From: Patescibacteria group bacterium
GTDB lineage: Bacteria; Patescibacteriota; Minisyncoccia; Portnoybacterales; GWB1-42-6
Length of the DNA: 5,206 nt
Direction: 5' to 3'
NCBI GenBank assembly: GCA_018826025.1
Contig: JAHKAK010000117.1
Location: 1 to 5,206 of the forward strand
The number at the start of each line of letters is the position of its first letter. The stretch's first letter is position 1. Below are positions 1 through 4,778 of the stretch, piece after piece. The notes below the pieces were generated by a model. It saw nothing but the letters and a program-made list of their open reading frames with translations, ran no database searches and was not told where the DNA came from. The position numbers and the translations under genes were made by a program.

Positions 1-1165
1 CATAACTGGTGGTTCCGTCTGAAACCACAACATTAGCCAAATCGGAAGCAGCCGCTGAACCGGACTGGTTAAACCGGATGGAATAAATCGTTATGTCTTC
101 AACTGAACCGGCGGTAAATTTAGCGCCGGAGAAATTGAAAGCAGATGTGCCAACCGCTTTGGAAGTGGTTGCCACGTTCAATGAACCGGCCGCGCCGGTA
201 AAGGAACCGATCGCCAAAGTCGCGTTAATGGTCTGGCCATTGCCGGTTAAAGGCAAAATGCCGGAAATCGTCGCCGTTGTTTCCACGCTAACTAAAGCTA
301 AAGCGGCAATCTGGCCCGCGTAGGCGTCTAAAACTGCCGGCATATTAGCCGCCAAAGTATAATACTTGGTGGTGTTAGCCGGGATAGTAATGGTTTCGCG
401 AACCACCACTTGGTGCGAAGCGTTCAATGTCTGGTTCAAGCCAACCTGTAAATTAGTGGCGTTGTCAATCAAAGCAACTGAAGACAAAGCTGAATCGCTG
501 GCCAAACTGGTGCGCTGCGCCGTGATAGCCGTGATGGTCACATCAGAAGCGCCAGCGGTAAAGGCAACCTTGGTGAAAGGCACCCGAGCCGCGTTTTCAA
601 CAGCCACGCCAGCCGCCGGAGTGTCAGAAGCCAAGGCAACGGTTAAGCTGCCGGCCACACCCGGGGTGGAAGGAGAAGCTGAAGTTCCGCCAGTGATGTC
701 AACGCCGGTAGTGTAGTTATCCCTGTCAACGTTGTTGATAACATAAATGGAGTCCCAATCATAACCGGCAGCGGTAAACGCTTCGGCTGTCATGTTAACC
801 CATTGTTTGCTACCCACATCGCCGTTCGGAATCAACTTATACACTGGCGCATCACCCAAAGCTCTCACTAAATCGGAAGTTGTAAAAGCGTCCATCTCCG
901 CTTGCGTCACGGTCTTTACAGCTCCCCAGCTCAAATGTCCATAACTGTTAAATACCGCCGGGTTCAAAATAAGTCTTTTGAACATTTTTGACCCGACATA
1001 TTTAGCAATATAAACATCAAAGGTGCCGGCCACTCTAATGGTGTCACCCTCATTGATGGTGGCAGCCATAGCAGCCATAGGAGCCAAAGCCGCAACTCCA
1101 GACAGCCACAAAATTGTGGTCACGCTGGTGGTCACGGAAATAGCTTTCTTAAATGTTTTACTCAT
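1..1165 (-). CDS. Exported cell-surface (S-layer-like) protein, 3' end missing
   Basis: This is a long open frame from ATG at 1165 to the left edge, about 388 residues with no stop seen. The N-terminus is a classical signal peptide: MSKTFKKAIS, then a hydrophobic stretch to about residue 34 with an AxA-type site (AAMA) before TINEG. Residues ~37-155 form a compact domain with the motifs DVYIAKYVG, FKRLILNP, SYGHLSW, TTSDLVRA, VYKLIPNGD and GYDWDSIYVIN. I associate this domain with secreted proteins of Patescibacteria. After a Gly/Ser/Thr/Pro linker (~158-172) comes a Thr/Ala/Ser/Val-rich region with repetitive beta character and no cysteine, as in surface-layer or adhesin proteins. It probably coats the cell. 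No Shine-Dalgarno sequence precedes the ATG; upstream is A/T-rich (AAAAAAATATAACA). The gene lies downstream of the sigma/anti-sigma pair across an 836-bp spacer. The surface role is inferred; the exact family and true length are unknown. Confidence 0.8.
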   Translation of the reverse strand, partial: MSKTFKKAISVTTSVTTILWLSGVAALAPMAAMAATINEGDTIRVAGTFDVYIAKYVGSKMFKRLILNPAVFNSYGHLSWGAVKTVTQAEMDAFTTSDLVRALGDAPVYKLIPNGDVGSKQWVNMTAEAFTAAGYDWDSIYVINNVDRDNYTTGVDITGGTSASPSTPGVAGSLTVALASDTPAAGVAVENAARVPFTKVAFTAGASDVTITAITAQRTSLASDSALSSVALIDNATNLQVGLNQTLNASHQVVVRETITIPANTTKYYTLAANMPAVLDAYAGQIAALALVSVETTATISGILPLTGNGQTINATLAIGSFTGAAGSLNVATTSKAVGTSAFNFSGAKFTAGSVEDITIYSIRFNQSGSAAASDLANVVVSDGTTSY

Positions 1166-1191
1166 TGTTATATTTTTTTAGAAGCGACTTT

Positions 1192-1282
1192 ACGCAAAGT
1201 ATAAACGCTAATTTACGCTATACATAATCTTAAATTATCTTTGCGTTATTTTTGCGTGTATTTTATTTGCGTCTATTTGCTT
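1192..1282. repeat. GCGT-rich repeat upstream of the surface-protein gene
   Basis: ACGCAAA (1192), ACGCTA (1205) and ACGCTA (1215) lie on the left. On the right are the opposite orientation TTTGCGT (1240, 1251, 1266) and a degenerate TTTGCTT (1276). The halves are inverted about ~1230 and the copies sit 10-15 bp apart. The block ends only about 27 bp from the ATG of the surface-protein gene, so it could be an operator array or part of its leader. It also resembles generic intergenic repeats of Patescibacteria. A possible -10 (TATACT, minus strand, 1203-1198) lies inside it but has no convincing -35. Confidence 0.45.
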
Positions 1283-1296
1283 CTATGATATCCCGC

Positions 1297-1314
1297 AATT
1301 AAATTTCTTTAATT
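1297..1314. repeat. Short perfect A/T hairpin
   Basis: AATTAAA (1297-1303) and TTTAATT (1308-1314) form a 7-bp stem with loop TTTC. No T-tract follows on either strand, so it is not a standard terminator. Its function is unknown. It lies in the spacer upstream of the surface-protein gene. Confidence 0.35.
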
Positions 1315-1444
1315 ACGAAATCGGTTTTCAATCCAAAGAGTTAATCTTTTTTCCCGCGAGAATTCAGCGACACTTAATCTCTGCGAGAGATCAAGGCGCA
1401 AAATTGTACCCCCTCGCGCTGACCACTGATCACGCTGATTTATG

Positions 1445-1540
1445 GCGGATTGACACGGATTTAAATTCTTACGAATTTCCATCCGCTTTATCCGCAGTCT
1501 TTAATCTGTGTTATCCGTGGTTTAATCCGCGGTATCCGCG
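1445..1540. repeat. Paired ATCCGYG repeat element with central hairpin
   Basis: On the plus strand, six copies of ATCYGY start at 1481, 1490, 1504, 1513, 1525 and 1534. They fall into three pairs with exactly 9 bp inside each pair and 12-14 bp between pairs (for example ATCTGTGTTATCCGTGG, then ATCCGCGGTATCCGCGG). A fourth pair lies inverted at 1445-1460. Between the inverted halves is a hairpin, AAATTC-TTAC-GAATTT (1463-1478), extended by GGAT (1457-1460) and ATCC (1481-1484). A plus-strand open frame across this region is low-complexity repeat translation and is not called as a gene. The element type resembles dispersed intergenic repeats seen in many bacteria; its role is unknown. Confidence 0.5.
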
Positions 1541-1611
1541 GTTTAAAAGCGAGGTGTCCTCGAGGTTTAATCTGCCACCCCCCTTTTTTTAGCATTTCGC
1601 CGAAAATAGTG

Positions 1612-1642
1612 GACTAGTAAACAGGCAAGCCTGTCAACCAGT
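1612..1642. other. Stem-loop, possible end of the upstream transcript
   Basis: GACTAGT (1612-1618) pairs with ACCAGTC (1636-1642) with one mismatch. Inside a 2x1 internal loop is the perfect ACAGGC (1621-1626) / GCCTGT (1629-1634). On the minus strand the stem is followed by ACTATTTTC, a poor U-tract, so it is at best a weak terminator for the transcript starting near 1903. It could instead be an internal stem of a long leader. Confidence 0.35.
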
Positions 1643-1903
1643 CGCACAACCTAAGCGCAATGGGGGCCGGATAAAAAATAACCTCTGAATTGAATTTTTA
1701 ATAACTTATTTAATTAATGTTTTTTTATTTCCTCGCTCCTGATTAAAAACCAAGGGCAAAGATTTCAAAAAGCCATTCGGAAACGAAACTCAAAACACAT
1801 GAGGGATTTCAACCTCAAGTGCCTGACGACCTGCAGTCTCCTTCCGTGCCTAAAATCGGGTCTTTCTCCCTTGTTTAAGGCAAAAAATGGTCTTTTTTTC
1901 TAT
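1643..1903 (-). ncRNA. Candidate small RNA or long structured 5' leader
   Basis: A strong minus-strand promoter (1938-1910) starts transcription near 1903, but all frames here are broken by stops within about 40 codons, so the product is probably untranslated. On the RNA strand the first ~110 nt hold clear stems. One is GCCT...AGGC, closing a GGG-AGAAAGA-CCC hairpin (about 1882-1848). Another is CAC/GTG plus TGAGG/CCTCA around an 8-nt loop (1821-1796, one A/A mismatch). The region 1870-1800 is more GC-balanced than the A/T-rich 1770-1680 that follows. I tested it mentally against tmRNA, RNase P RNA and SRP RNA and see none of their diagnostic motifs. It could be an undescribed small RNA, or the start of a ~735-nt leader of the surface-protein mRNA. 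The left boundary is a guess. Confidence 0.35.
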
Positions 1904-1909
1904 ATTATG

Positions 1910-1938
1910 ATTATATAAAATAACTATCCCTAAGTCAA
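1910..1938 (-). promoter_or_regulatory. Near-consensus sigma-70 promoter
   Basis: Reading leftward, the -35 is TTGACT (1938-1933), the spacer is exactly 17 bp, and the -10 is TATAAT (1915-1910), a perfect -10. Initiation is expected near 1903. It lies 64 bp past the stop of the DUF5667 gene, with no start codon of a convincing gene for more than 700 bp downstream. It therefore drives either an RNA gene or the surface-protein gene through a very long leader. Confidence 0.75.
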
Positions 1939-2001
1939 CCGCAATGTTAAGCTTGCCTCAAAATAGGCTAATTTCCCTCACAAATACTCATAAAACCCCC
2001 T

Positions 2002-3087
2002 TTATTTATCCAGATTATCCACAGATGAGCTAGCCATACCCTTAACTTCCGGCAAAACCGCTTCTTCCGTCATTTTATCCGCTCCCTTATCAATAGCCCT
2101 GGCGGCCTTGAGCAATTCCAGCGCGCCTGACGCGTCATCATTAGCTAGCGCCTCTTTGGCCTTATCCAGCAAATCCAACACCTGTTCAAGCTGGTTTATT
2201 AGTACGGCCCTTATCGGCAAAGCCAAGCTTAGCTTTGGCAATCTATCGGCAAAAGAATCGCTATCGGCAATTCTCTTTTCTTTGGTTTTTACCCGCTCGG
2301 CCACCAGCTTGATTTCGTTATCCAGTTTAGTTATTATTTCCTCTTTGGTGCTGCTGGAAACGCCTTGATTTATAATAATCGCTTCCAGGGCCGCAATTCC
2401 TGTTTTTTCCACTGCTTCGGTAGCTTCAGCCAATTTTAGCTTAATATTAGGTTCAATTTCATCCGGCAGACTCTCTTTGGCCGCCACCAGCGCTCGGCTG
2501 GCTTGAGTGGCCCTATCACTGACAATTTTAGCCGTAGCTAAAGCTTCTTTAGGCTCAATAACCGTGCCTGACTTTGGCAATTGATTATTAGCGCTAACCA
2601 GCTGATCCTGAATACTGGCCGCAACTTGTGACATTTTTTCCGCCTTTTGGTCTGCGTCATCTTGACTATTAACCACCACTTTGAGCTCTTGCAAGCGAGT
2701 ATCGGCCAATTGAACCTGTAATTTTAGCCGGCTCTCTTCCGATAAAGAAGCCGATACGCGAGCCCTTTCAATAGCCAGTTTTACCGGATAAAGCGGGCTG
2801 CCGGGCTGACTTTGTACCGCGGCCCAGGTGGTCAGGGCGCCGCCGCTTAAAACCACCATAATCGCGATAATCAAACTATGAGCCCATCGCCAAGACGGTT
2901 GTTTTTGGGCGCTGCCCAAAAAAGCAAATAATTCCTTCAAAGCAAAGGTATCTTGGCGTAAAAGATCCTTTTTTCGATTCATTTCCAAACGAAAAGCCAA
3001 TTTCGCGCGGCAAGACAAAACCCACTCCTCAGTGGGTTTAATGGCTTTCAAAAGTTGAATTTTAGAAATAAGTTCCTGTTCGTTCAT
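2002..3087 (-). CDS. DUF5667-type single-pass membrane protein, probable anti-sigma factor
   Basis: This is a 361-residue protein. Residues 1-65 form a cytoplasmic part (ELISKIQLLKAIKPTEEWV, then basic helices). Residues ~69-91 are one membrane segment (HSLIIAIMVVLSGGALTTWAA). Just outside comes PGSPLYPVKLAIERAR (95-110) followed by LSEESRLKLQVQLADTRLQEL, the hallmark of DUF5667. The remainder is long helical, Ala/Glu/Lys-rich and coiled-coil-like, ending in a Ser/Asp tail. A short N-terminal cytosolic domain, one helix and an outer sensor, encoded directly after an ECF sigma gene, suggest it holds the sigma factor until an envelope signal arrives; this is inferred from architecture and position. 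There is no cysteine zinc-binding motif of the ZAS type. No Shine-Dalgarno precedes the ATG (TCTTTAGT-ATG). Residues ~279-292 (ADRLPKLSLALPI) are encoded by a repeat element. A 300-bp spacer separates it from the sigma gene, so it may have its own promoter. Confidence 0.8.
   Translation of the reverse strand: MNEQELISKIQLLKAIKPTEEWVLSCRAKLAFRLEMNRKKDLLRQDTFALKELFAFLGSAQKQPSWRWAHSLIIAIMVVLSGGALTTWAAVQSQPGSPLYPVKLAIERARVSASLSEESRLKLQVQLADTRLQELKVVVNSQDDADQKAEKMSQVAASIQDQLVSANNQLPKSGTVIEPKEALATAKIVSDRATQASRALVAAKESLPDEIEPNIKLKLAEATEAVEKTGIAALEAIIINQGVSSSTKEEIITKLDNEIKLVAERVKTKEKRIADSDSFADRLPKLSLALPIRAVLINQLEQVLDLLDKAKEALANDDASGALELLKAARAIDKGADKMTEEAVLPEVKGMASSSVDNLDK
2212..2253. repeat. Palindromic repeat inside the DUF5667 gene
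   Basis: Two copies of TATCGGCAA (2212-2220, 2244-2252) flank an imperfect hairpin, GCCAAGC-TTA-GCTTTGGC (2222-2239). The 23 bases at 2216-2238 match 4816-4838 at 20 positions. The 17 bases at 2237-2253 are identical to 4019-4035, which is intergenic. It reads in frame as part of the outer helical domain of the protein, so it looks like a repeat absorbed into coding sequence. Confidence 0.6.
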
Positions 3088-3129
3088 ACTAAAGATGACG
3101 GGAAAATGGCCGAAGTATTACAGCTGATT

Positions 3130-3168
3130 TTCTCCCTCCTTTTTAAAGGAGGGGCGGGGTGGATTTAA
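3130..3168. repeat. CCCTCC hairpin repeat
   Basis: CCCTCCTTT (3134-3142) and AAAGGAGGG (3145-3153) form a perfect 9-bp inverted repeat with a 2-nt centre, followed by a G-rich tail (GCGGGGTGGATT). A diverged copy with the same layout, hairpin plus G-rich tail, lies at 4922-4955. It sits 47 bp upstream of the DUF5667 start. With no T-tract on the minus strand it is not an obvious terminator; it is probably a dispersed repeat. Confidence 0.5.
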
Positions 3169-3240
3169 GTCACGTATTTAAGCTATAAAACACCCAAATC
3201 AATGTAAAATGTAAATCTCCCGCCCGCAACGCCTAAGCCA

Positions 3241-3289
3241 GCCCGCCTGCCAAGCAGAGCGAGGCGGCCAGGGCGTAGCTTTGGCGGGC
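3241..3289. repeat. GC-rich palindromic repeat element
   Basis: GCCCGCC (3241-3247) and GGCGGGC (3283-3289) are perfect inverted ends around a GC-rich core. Inside them GCCAAGC (3250-3256) can pair with GCTTTGGC with one bulge. Its composition differs sharply from the A/T-rich flanks. The same ends (CCCGCC...GGCGGG) enclose the shorter palindrome inside the sigma gene at 3763-3788, so both probably belong to one repeat family. Function unknown. Confidence 0.55.
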
Positions 3290-3293
3290 GCGG

Positions 3294-3357
3294 CAAAATG
3301 CAAAATGACAATGCAAAATTCAAAATTTTACATTTTTAACTGTCATTTTTCATTTTG
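3294..3357. repeat. A/T-rich long imperfect palindrome after the sigma gene
   Basis: CAAAATGCAAAATGACA (3294-3310) pairs with TGTCATTTTTCATTTTG (3341-3357) at 16 of 17 positions. Inside, ATGCAAAAT (3311-3319) pairs with ATTTTACAT (3325-3333) with one mismatch. The whole 64 bp can fold into one long stem. It begins 31 bp after the sigma stop codon in the reading direction and could end or stabilise that transcript. It abuts the GC-rich element directly. Confidence 0.55.
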
Positions 3358-3387
3358 ATTTTTTAATTTTAAATTACAACCAATAGC

Positions 3388-3954
3388 TTAATTTTGATGA
3401 TTACTGCCTAAAACACCCTTCAAGCTATCCAATGCCCTGGAAAGCAAGGTTCTCACCGCCCCTTCTCTTTTTTCCAAAATATCCGCTATTTCTCTAATCT
3501 CCAATTCATCCAAATAGCGCCAAATGATAATCTCGCGATAGTCGTCATTTAAGCATAATAAAGCCTTTTTTACCGTATCCATATCCAAAGCGACGGCCGC
3601 CAAGTCGCTGGGACTATCGGCTTTATCAGTAATCGCTTTATCGGCAATTTCATCCAATGATATCGGCGACTTATTCTTTTGCCGATAAAAATCCGTTATC
3701 AAATTCCTCGCTATCTGATAAAAAAACGCCCGGGGATTATCTAAACTTTTAACTTTTACTTGCCCGCCGAAGCCTTGGCGCAGGCGGGACTTTTCATTTT
3801 TAACTTGCAGATACTGCCACGACTTCAAAAACACCTCGCTCGTTAAATCCTGTGCCTGCTCCTCTGAACCCACGCGAAAATAAATATACCGATAAATTTT
3901 ACCGACATTAGCATCGTAAAGTTCAAGAAATTGTTGTTCGGTAATTTGAGGCAT
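3388..3954 (-). CDS. ECF-type RNA polymerase sigma-70 factor
   Basis: This is a 188-residue protein of typical ECF size. Region 2 covers ~5-92: FLELYDANVGKIYRYIYFRVGS, AQDLTSEVFLKSWQYL (the core-binding helix), then NPRAFFYQIARNLITDFYRQ (-10 recognition). An acidic linker (~95-122) follows. Region 4 covers ~125-183, with LNDDYREIIIWRYLDELEIREIADIL and the recognition helix EGAVRTLLSRALDSL. It should direct RNA polymerase to a dedicated set of promoters, with the DUF5667 protein as likely antagonist. I start at 3954 (MPQITEQQF). The in-frame ATG at 4023 would add 23 hydrophobic residues that are only translation of an intergenic repeat. No Shine-Dalgarno is present; TATTAT at 3968-3963 could be a -10 giving an almost leaderless mRNA. 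Residues ~56-65 (SRLRQGFGGQ) come from an inserted palindrome in the region 2.2-2.3 loop. Confidence 0.92.
   Translation of the reverse strand: MPQITEQQFLELYDANVGKIYRYIYFRVGSEEQAQDLTSEVFLKSWQYLQVKNEKSRLRQGFGGQVKVKSLDNPRAFFYQIARNLITDFYRQKNKSPISLDEIADKAITDKADSPSDLAAVALDMDTVKKALLCLNDDYREIIIWRYLDELEIREIADILEKREGAVRTLLSRALDSLKGVLGSNHQN
3763..3788. repeat. Palindrome inserted in frame in the sigma gene
   Basis: CCCGCC (3763-3768) and GGCGGG (3783-3788) are perfect inverted ends. GCC (3772-3774) and GGC (3777-3779) form an inner stem. It is GC-rich against A/T-rich surroundings, 26 bp long, and encodes RLRQGFGGQ in the sigma protein. It lies exactly between two conserved helices, where extra residues are tolerated. 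The ends match those of the intergenic element at 3241-3289. Confidence 0.65.
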
Positions 3955-3989
3955 ACTACTTGATAATATAATAAAGGGTATTAAACCCA

Positions 3990-4049
3990 AAGCTGAGCTT
4001 AGCCAAAATAATCCTATCGGCAATCTATCGGCAAAGCCTTTGCCGATAG
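3990..4049. repeat. Composite repeat between the regulator and sigma genes
   Basis: AAGCTGAGCTTAGCC (3990-4004) is followed by TATCGGCAA at 4015 and 4026 and its complement at 4040. CTATCGGCAAA (4025-4035) and TTTGCCGATAG (4039-4049) form a perfect 11-bp stem with loop GCC. The stem starts 10 bp after the regulator stop codon in the reading direction. A T-rich stretch follows it only on the plus strand, so it is a poor terminator for the minus-strand genes. It shares the order AGCTTAGC, then GGCAATCTATCGGCAAA, with the copy inside the DUF5667 gene. Confidence 0.6.
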
Positions 4050-4059
4050 ACTTTTTCTT

Positions 4060-4710
4060 CTATTTCTTAAAATATTCCGTAAATCTGTTCGTTCCTTTCT
4101 TTTTAATCAAGCCCGCTCTAACCATATCTTGAAGTTCATTGCGCAAAGTCCGCTCGGAGATATTATTTTTAAATAGGGGAATCAAATCGGACATTTTTAG
4201 AACTCTATTTTTATCCAAGATTCCCATAATTTTTATTTGCCGCTCATTTAGTCTGCGACCGGATAGCGCGGTCGGTTTTAAAGAGGCTGCTTTTTTTGGC
4301 GCCTTTATATTGTGCGACATAATACTATCCTTATCCTCCAATTCGTGTTTATTCGCGATGTTCCCTATTTGTGTTAATTCGCGATACCTAAAAATAACCT
4401 CCCTCTGCAACTTGCAATATTCAAAATCCAAAATTGACCAATTTATCAGCCTTACCCAATTTTGCGCCTTGGCAATTTGAAAATAAATACGCAGCTGATT
4501 AATTTTTTTCTCAATATCAGCCAAATTTTCTTCCGCTAAATCGCCTGCCGAGCTTAGCTCGGCTTCAGCCACGCTAAGCGTGGCCGCTATCTCATTACCC
4601 GACCCGCGCATTTGCTCAATCAGCACTTCGCCGGCCGGCAATTTAGCGGTTATCCGATAAATGGCCAAACTTAAATTCAGAGCCATCCGTGAAAGCTCTT
4701 GATTTTTCAT
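4060..4710 (-). CDS. Helical-bundle plus winged-helix protein, probable transcription regulator
   Basis: This is a 216-residue protein. Residues ~5-118 are predicted mostly helical (LNLSLAIYRITAKLP, EVLIEQMRGSGNEIAATL, IEKKINQLRIYFQIAKAQNW, LDFEYCKLQREVIFRYREL), like a four-helix bundle. Residues 119-153 are a polar, basic linker. Residues ~154-214 look like a winged helix: LNERQIKIMGILDK, KMSDLIPLF, SERTLRNELQDMVRAGL (recognition helix), then a basic wing, IKKKGTNRFTEY. The C-terminus resembles DeoR-like or other wHTH repressors; I cannot name the family. I choose ATG 4710 because a promoter at 4757-4728 would start RNA near 4721, excluding the upstream ATG at 4761. No Shine-Dalgarno is visible. 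It heads the cluster with the sigma factor and may control it or itself through the 14-bp inverted repeat. Residues ~43-55 (ATLSVAEAELSSA) are encoded by two adjacent hairpins. Confidence 0.75.
   Translation of the reverse strand: MKNQELSRMALNLSLAIYRITAKLPAGEVLIEQMRGSGNEIAATLSVAEAELSSAGDLAEENLADIEKKINQLRIYFQIAKAQNWVRLINWSILDFEYCKLQREVIFRYRELTQIGNIANKHELEDKDSIMSHNIKAPKKAASLKPTALSGRRLNERQIKIMGILDKNRVLKMSDLIPLFKNNISERTLRNELQDMVRAGLIKKKGTNRFTEYFKK
4547..4584. repeat. Two adjacent 7-bp hairpins inside the regulator gene
   Basis: GCCGAGC-TTA-GCTCGGC (4547-4563) and GCCACGC-TAA-GCGTGGC (4568-4584) are both perfect stems with 3-nt loops, separated by TTCA. They encode ELSSA- and TLSVA-like peptides in a helical stretch. 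The first shares the AGCTTAGC core with elements at 2226, 3996 and 4826. Confidence 0.6.
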
Positions 4711-4719
4711 AATTTTTGT

Positions 4720-4749
4720 TTGACTTAATTCTAAACCAACTTGTATAGA
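4720..4749 (+). promoter_or_regulatory. Possible rightward promoter facing the regulator promoter
   Basis: The -35 is TTGACT (4720-4725), the spacer is 18 bp, and the -10 is TATAGA (4744-4749). It overlaps the leftward promoter and exists because the -35 lies in the inverted repeat. Rightward RNA would begin near 4756 and run into the hairpins of 4779-4896. No convincing gene lies in that direction, so it may be inactive or yield antisense or small RNA. Confidence 0.3.
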
Positions 4750-4757
4750 AAGGTCAA
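4728..4757 (-). promoter_or_regulatory. Promoter of the regulator gene
   Basis: Reading leftward, the -35 is TTGACC (4757-4752), the spacer is 18 bp, and the -10 is TAGAAT (4733-4728). Initiation is expected near 4721, leaving a leader of about 10 nt before ATG 4710 and no room for a Shine-Dalgarno. It may also serve the sigma gene, which starts 105 bp after the regulator stop codon. Confidence 0.6.
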
Positions 4758-4778
4758 ACAAAAATTACTCCTCCTCGC

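Larger units (their letters stand above)
4711..4766. promoter_or_regulatory. Perfect 14-bp inverted repeat around a promoter, candidate operator
   Basis: AATTTTTGTTTGAC (4711-4724) and GTCAAACAAAAATT (4753-4766) are exact reverse complements with 28 bp between them. The right arm contains the -35 of the leftward promoter and the left arm touches the regulator's start codon, so a protein bound here would block transcription. Autoregulation by the winged-helix protein encoded immediately downstream is the obvious guess. The layout would also fit an invertible promoter, though no recombinase is in the window. Confidence 0.6.

Noticed and set aside
93..716. Two plus-strand open frames (93-323, 366-716)
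   Set aside because: They lie opposite the long surface-protein frame, whose signal peptide and domain motifs are convincing; they are shadows of it.
1192..1540. CRISPR array
   Set aside because: The repeated words are short and irregularly spaced, with no constant 24-37 bp repeats or unique spacers of even length, and no cas genes.
1404..1592. Plus-strand 62-residue open frame
   Set aside because: It is mostly translation of the ATCCGYG repeat and has no ribosome site or recognisable motif.
1820..1860. SRP RNA-like CGGAAGG motif on the minus strand
   Set aside because: The surrounding bases do not form the conserved SRP helix with its internal loop; only the short GGAA stretch agrees.
2108..2368. 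Plus-strand 86-residue open frame
   Set aside because: It is Ser/Leu-rich and antisense to the DUF5667 gene, typical of a shadow of an Ala/Glu/Lys-rich protein.
3955..4023. N-terminal extension of the sigma factor from ATG 4023
   Set aside because: The 23 extra residues are hydrophobic and encoded by a repeat also found elsewhere in the window; ECF proteins normally begin near MPQITEQQF.
4139..4480. Plus-strand 113-residue open frame
   Set aside because: It is antisense to the winged-helix gene and shows no motif or start signal of its own.
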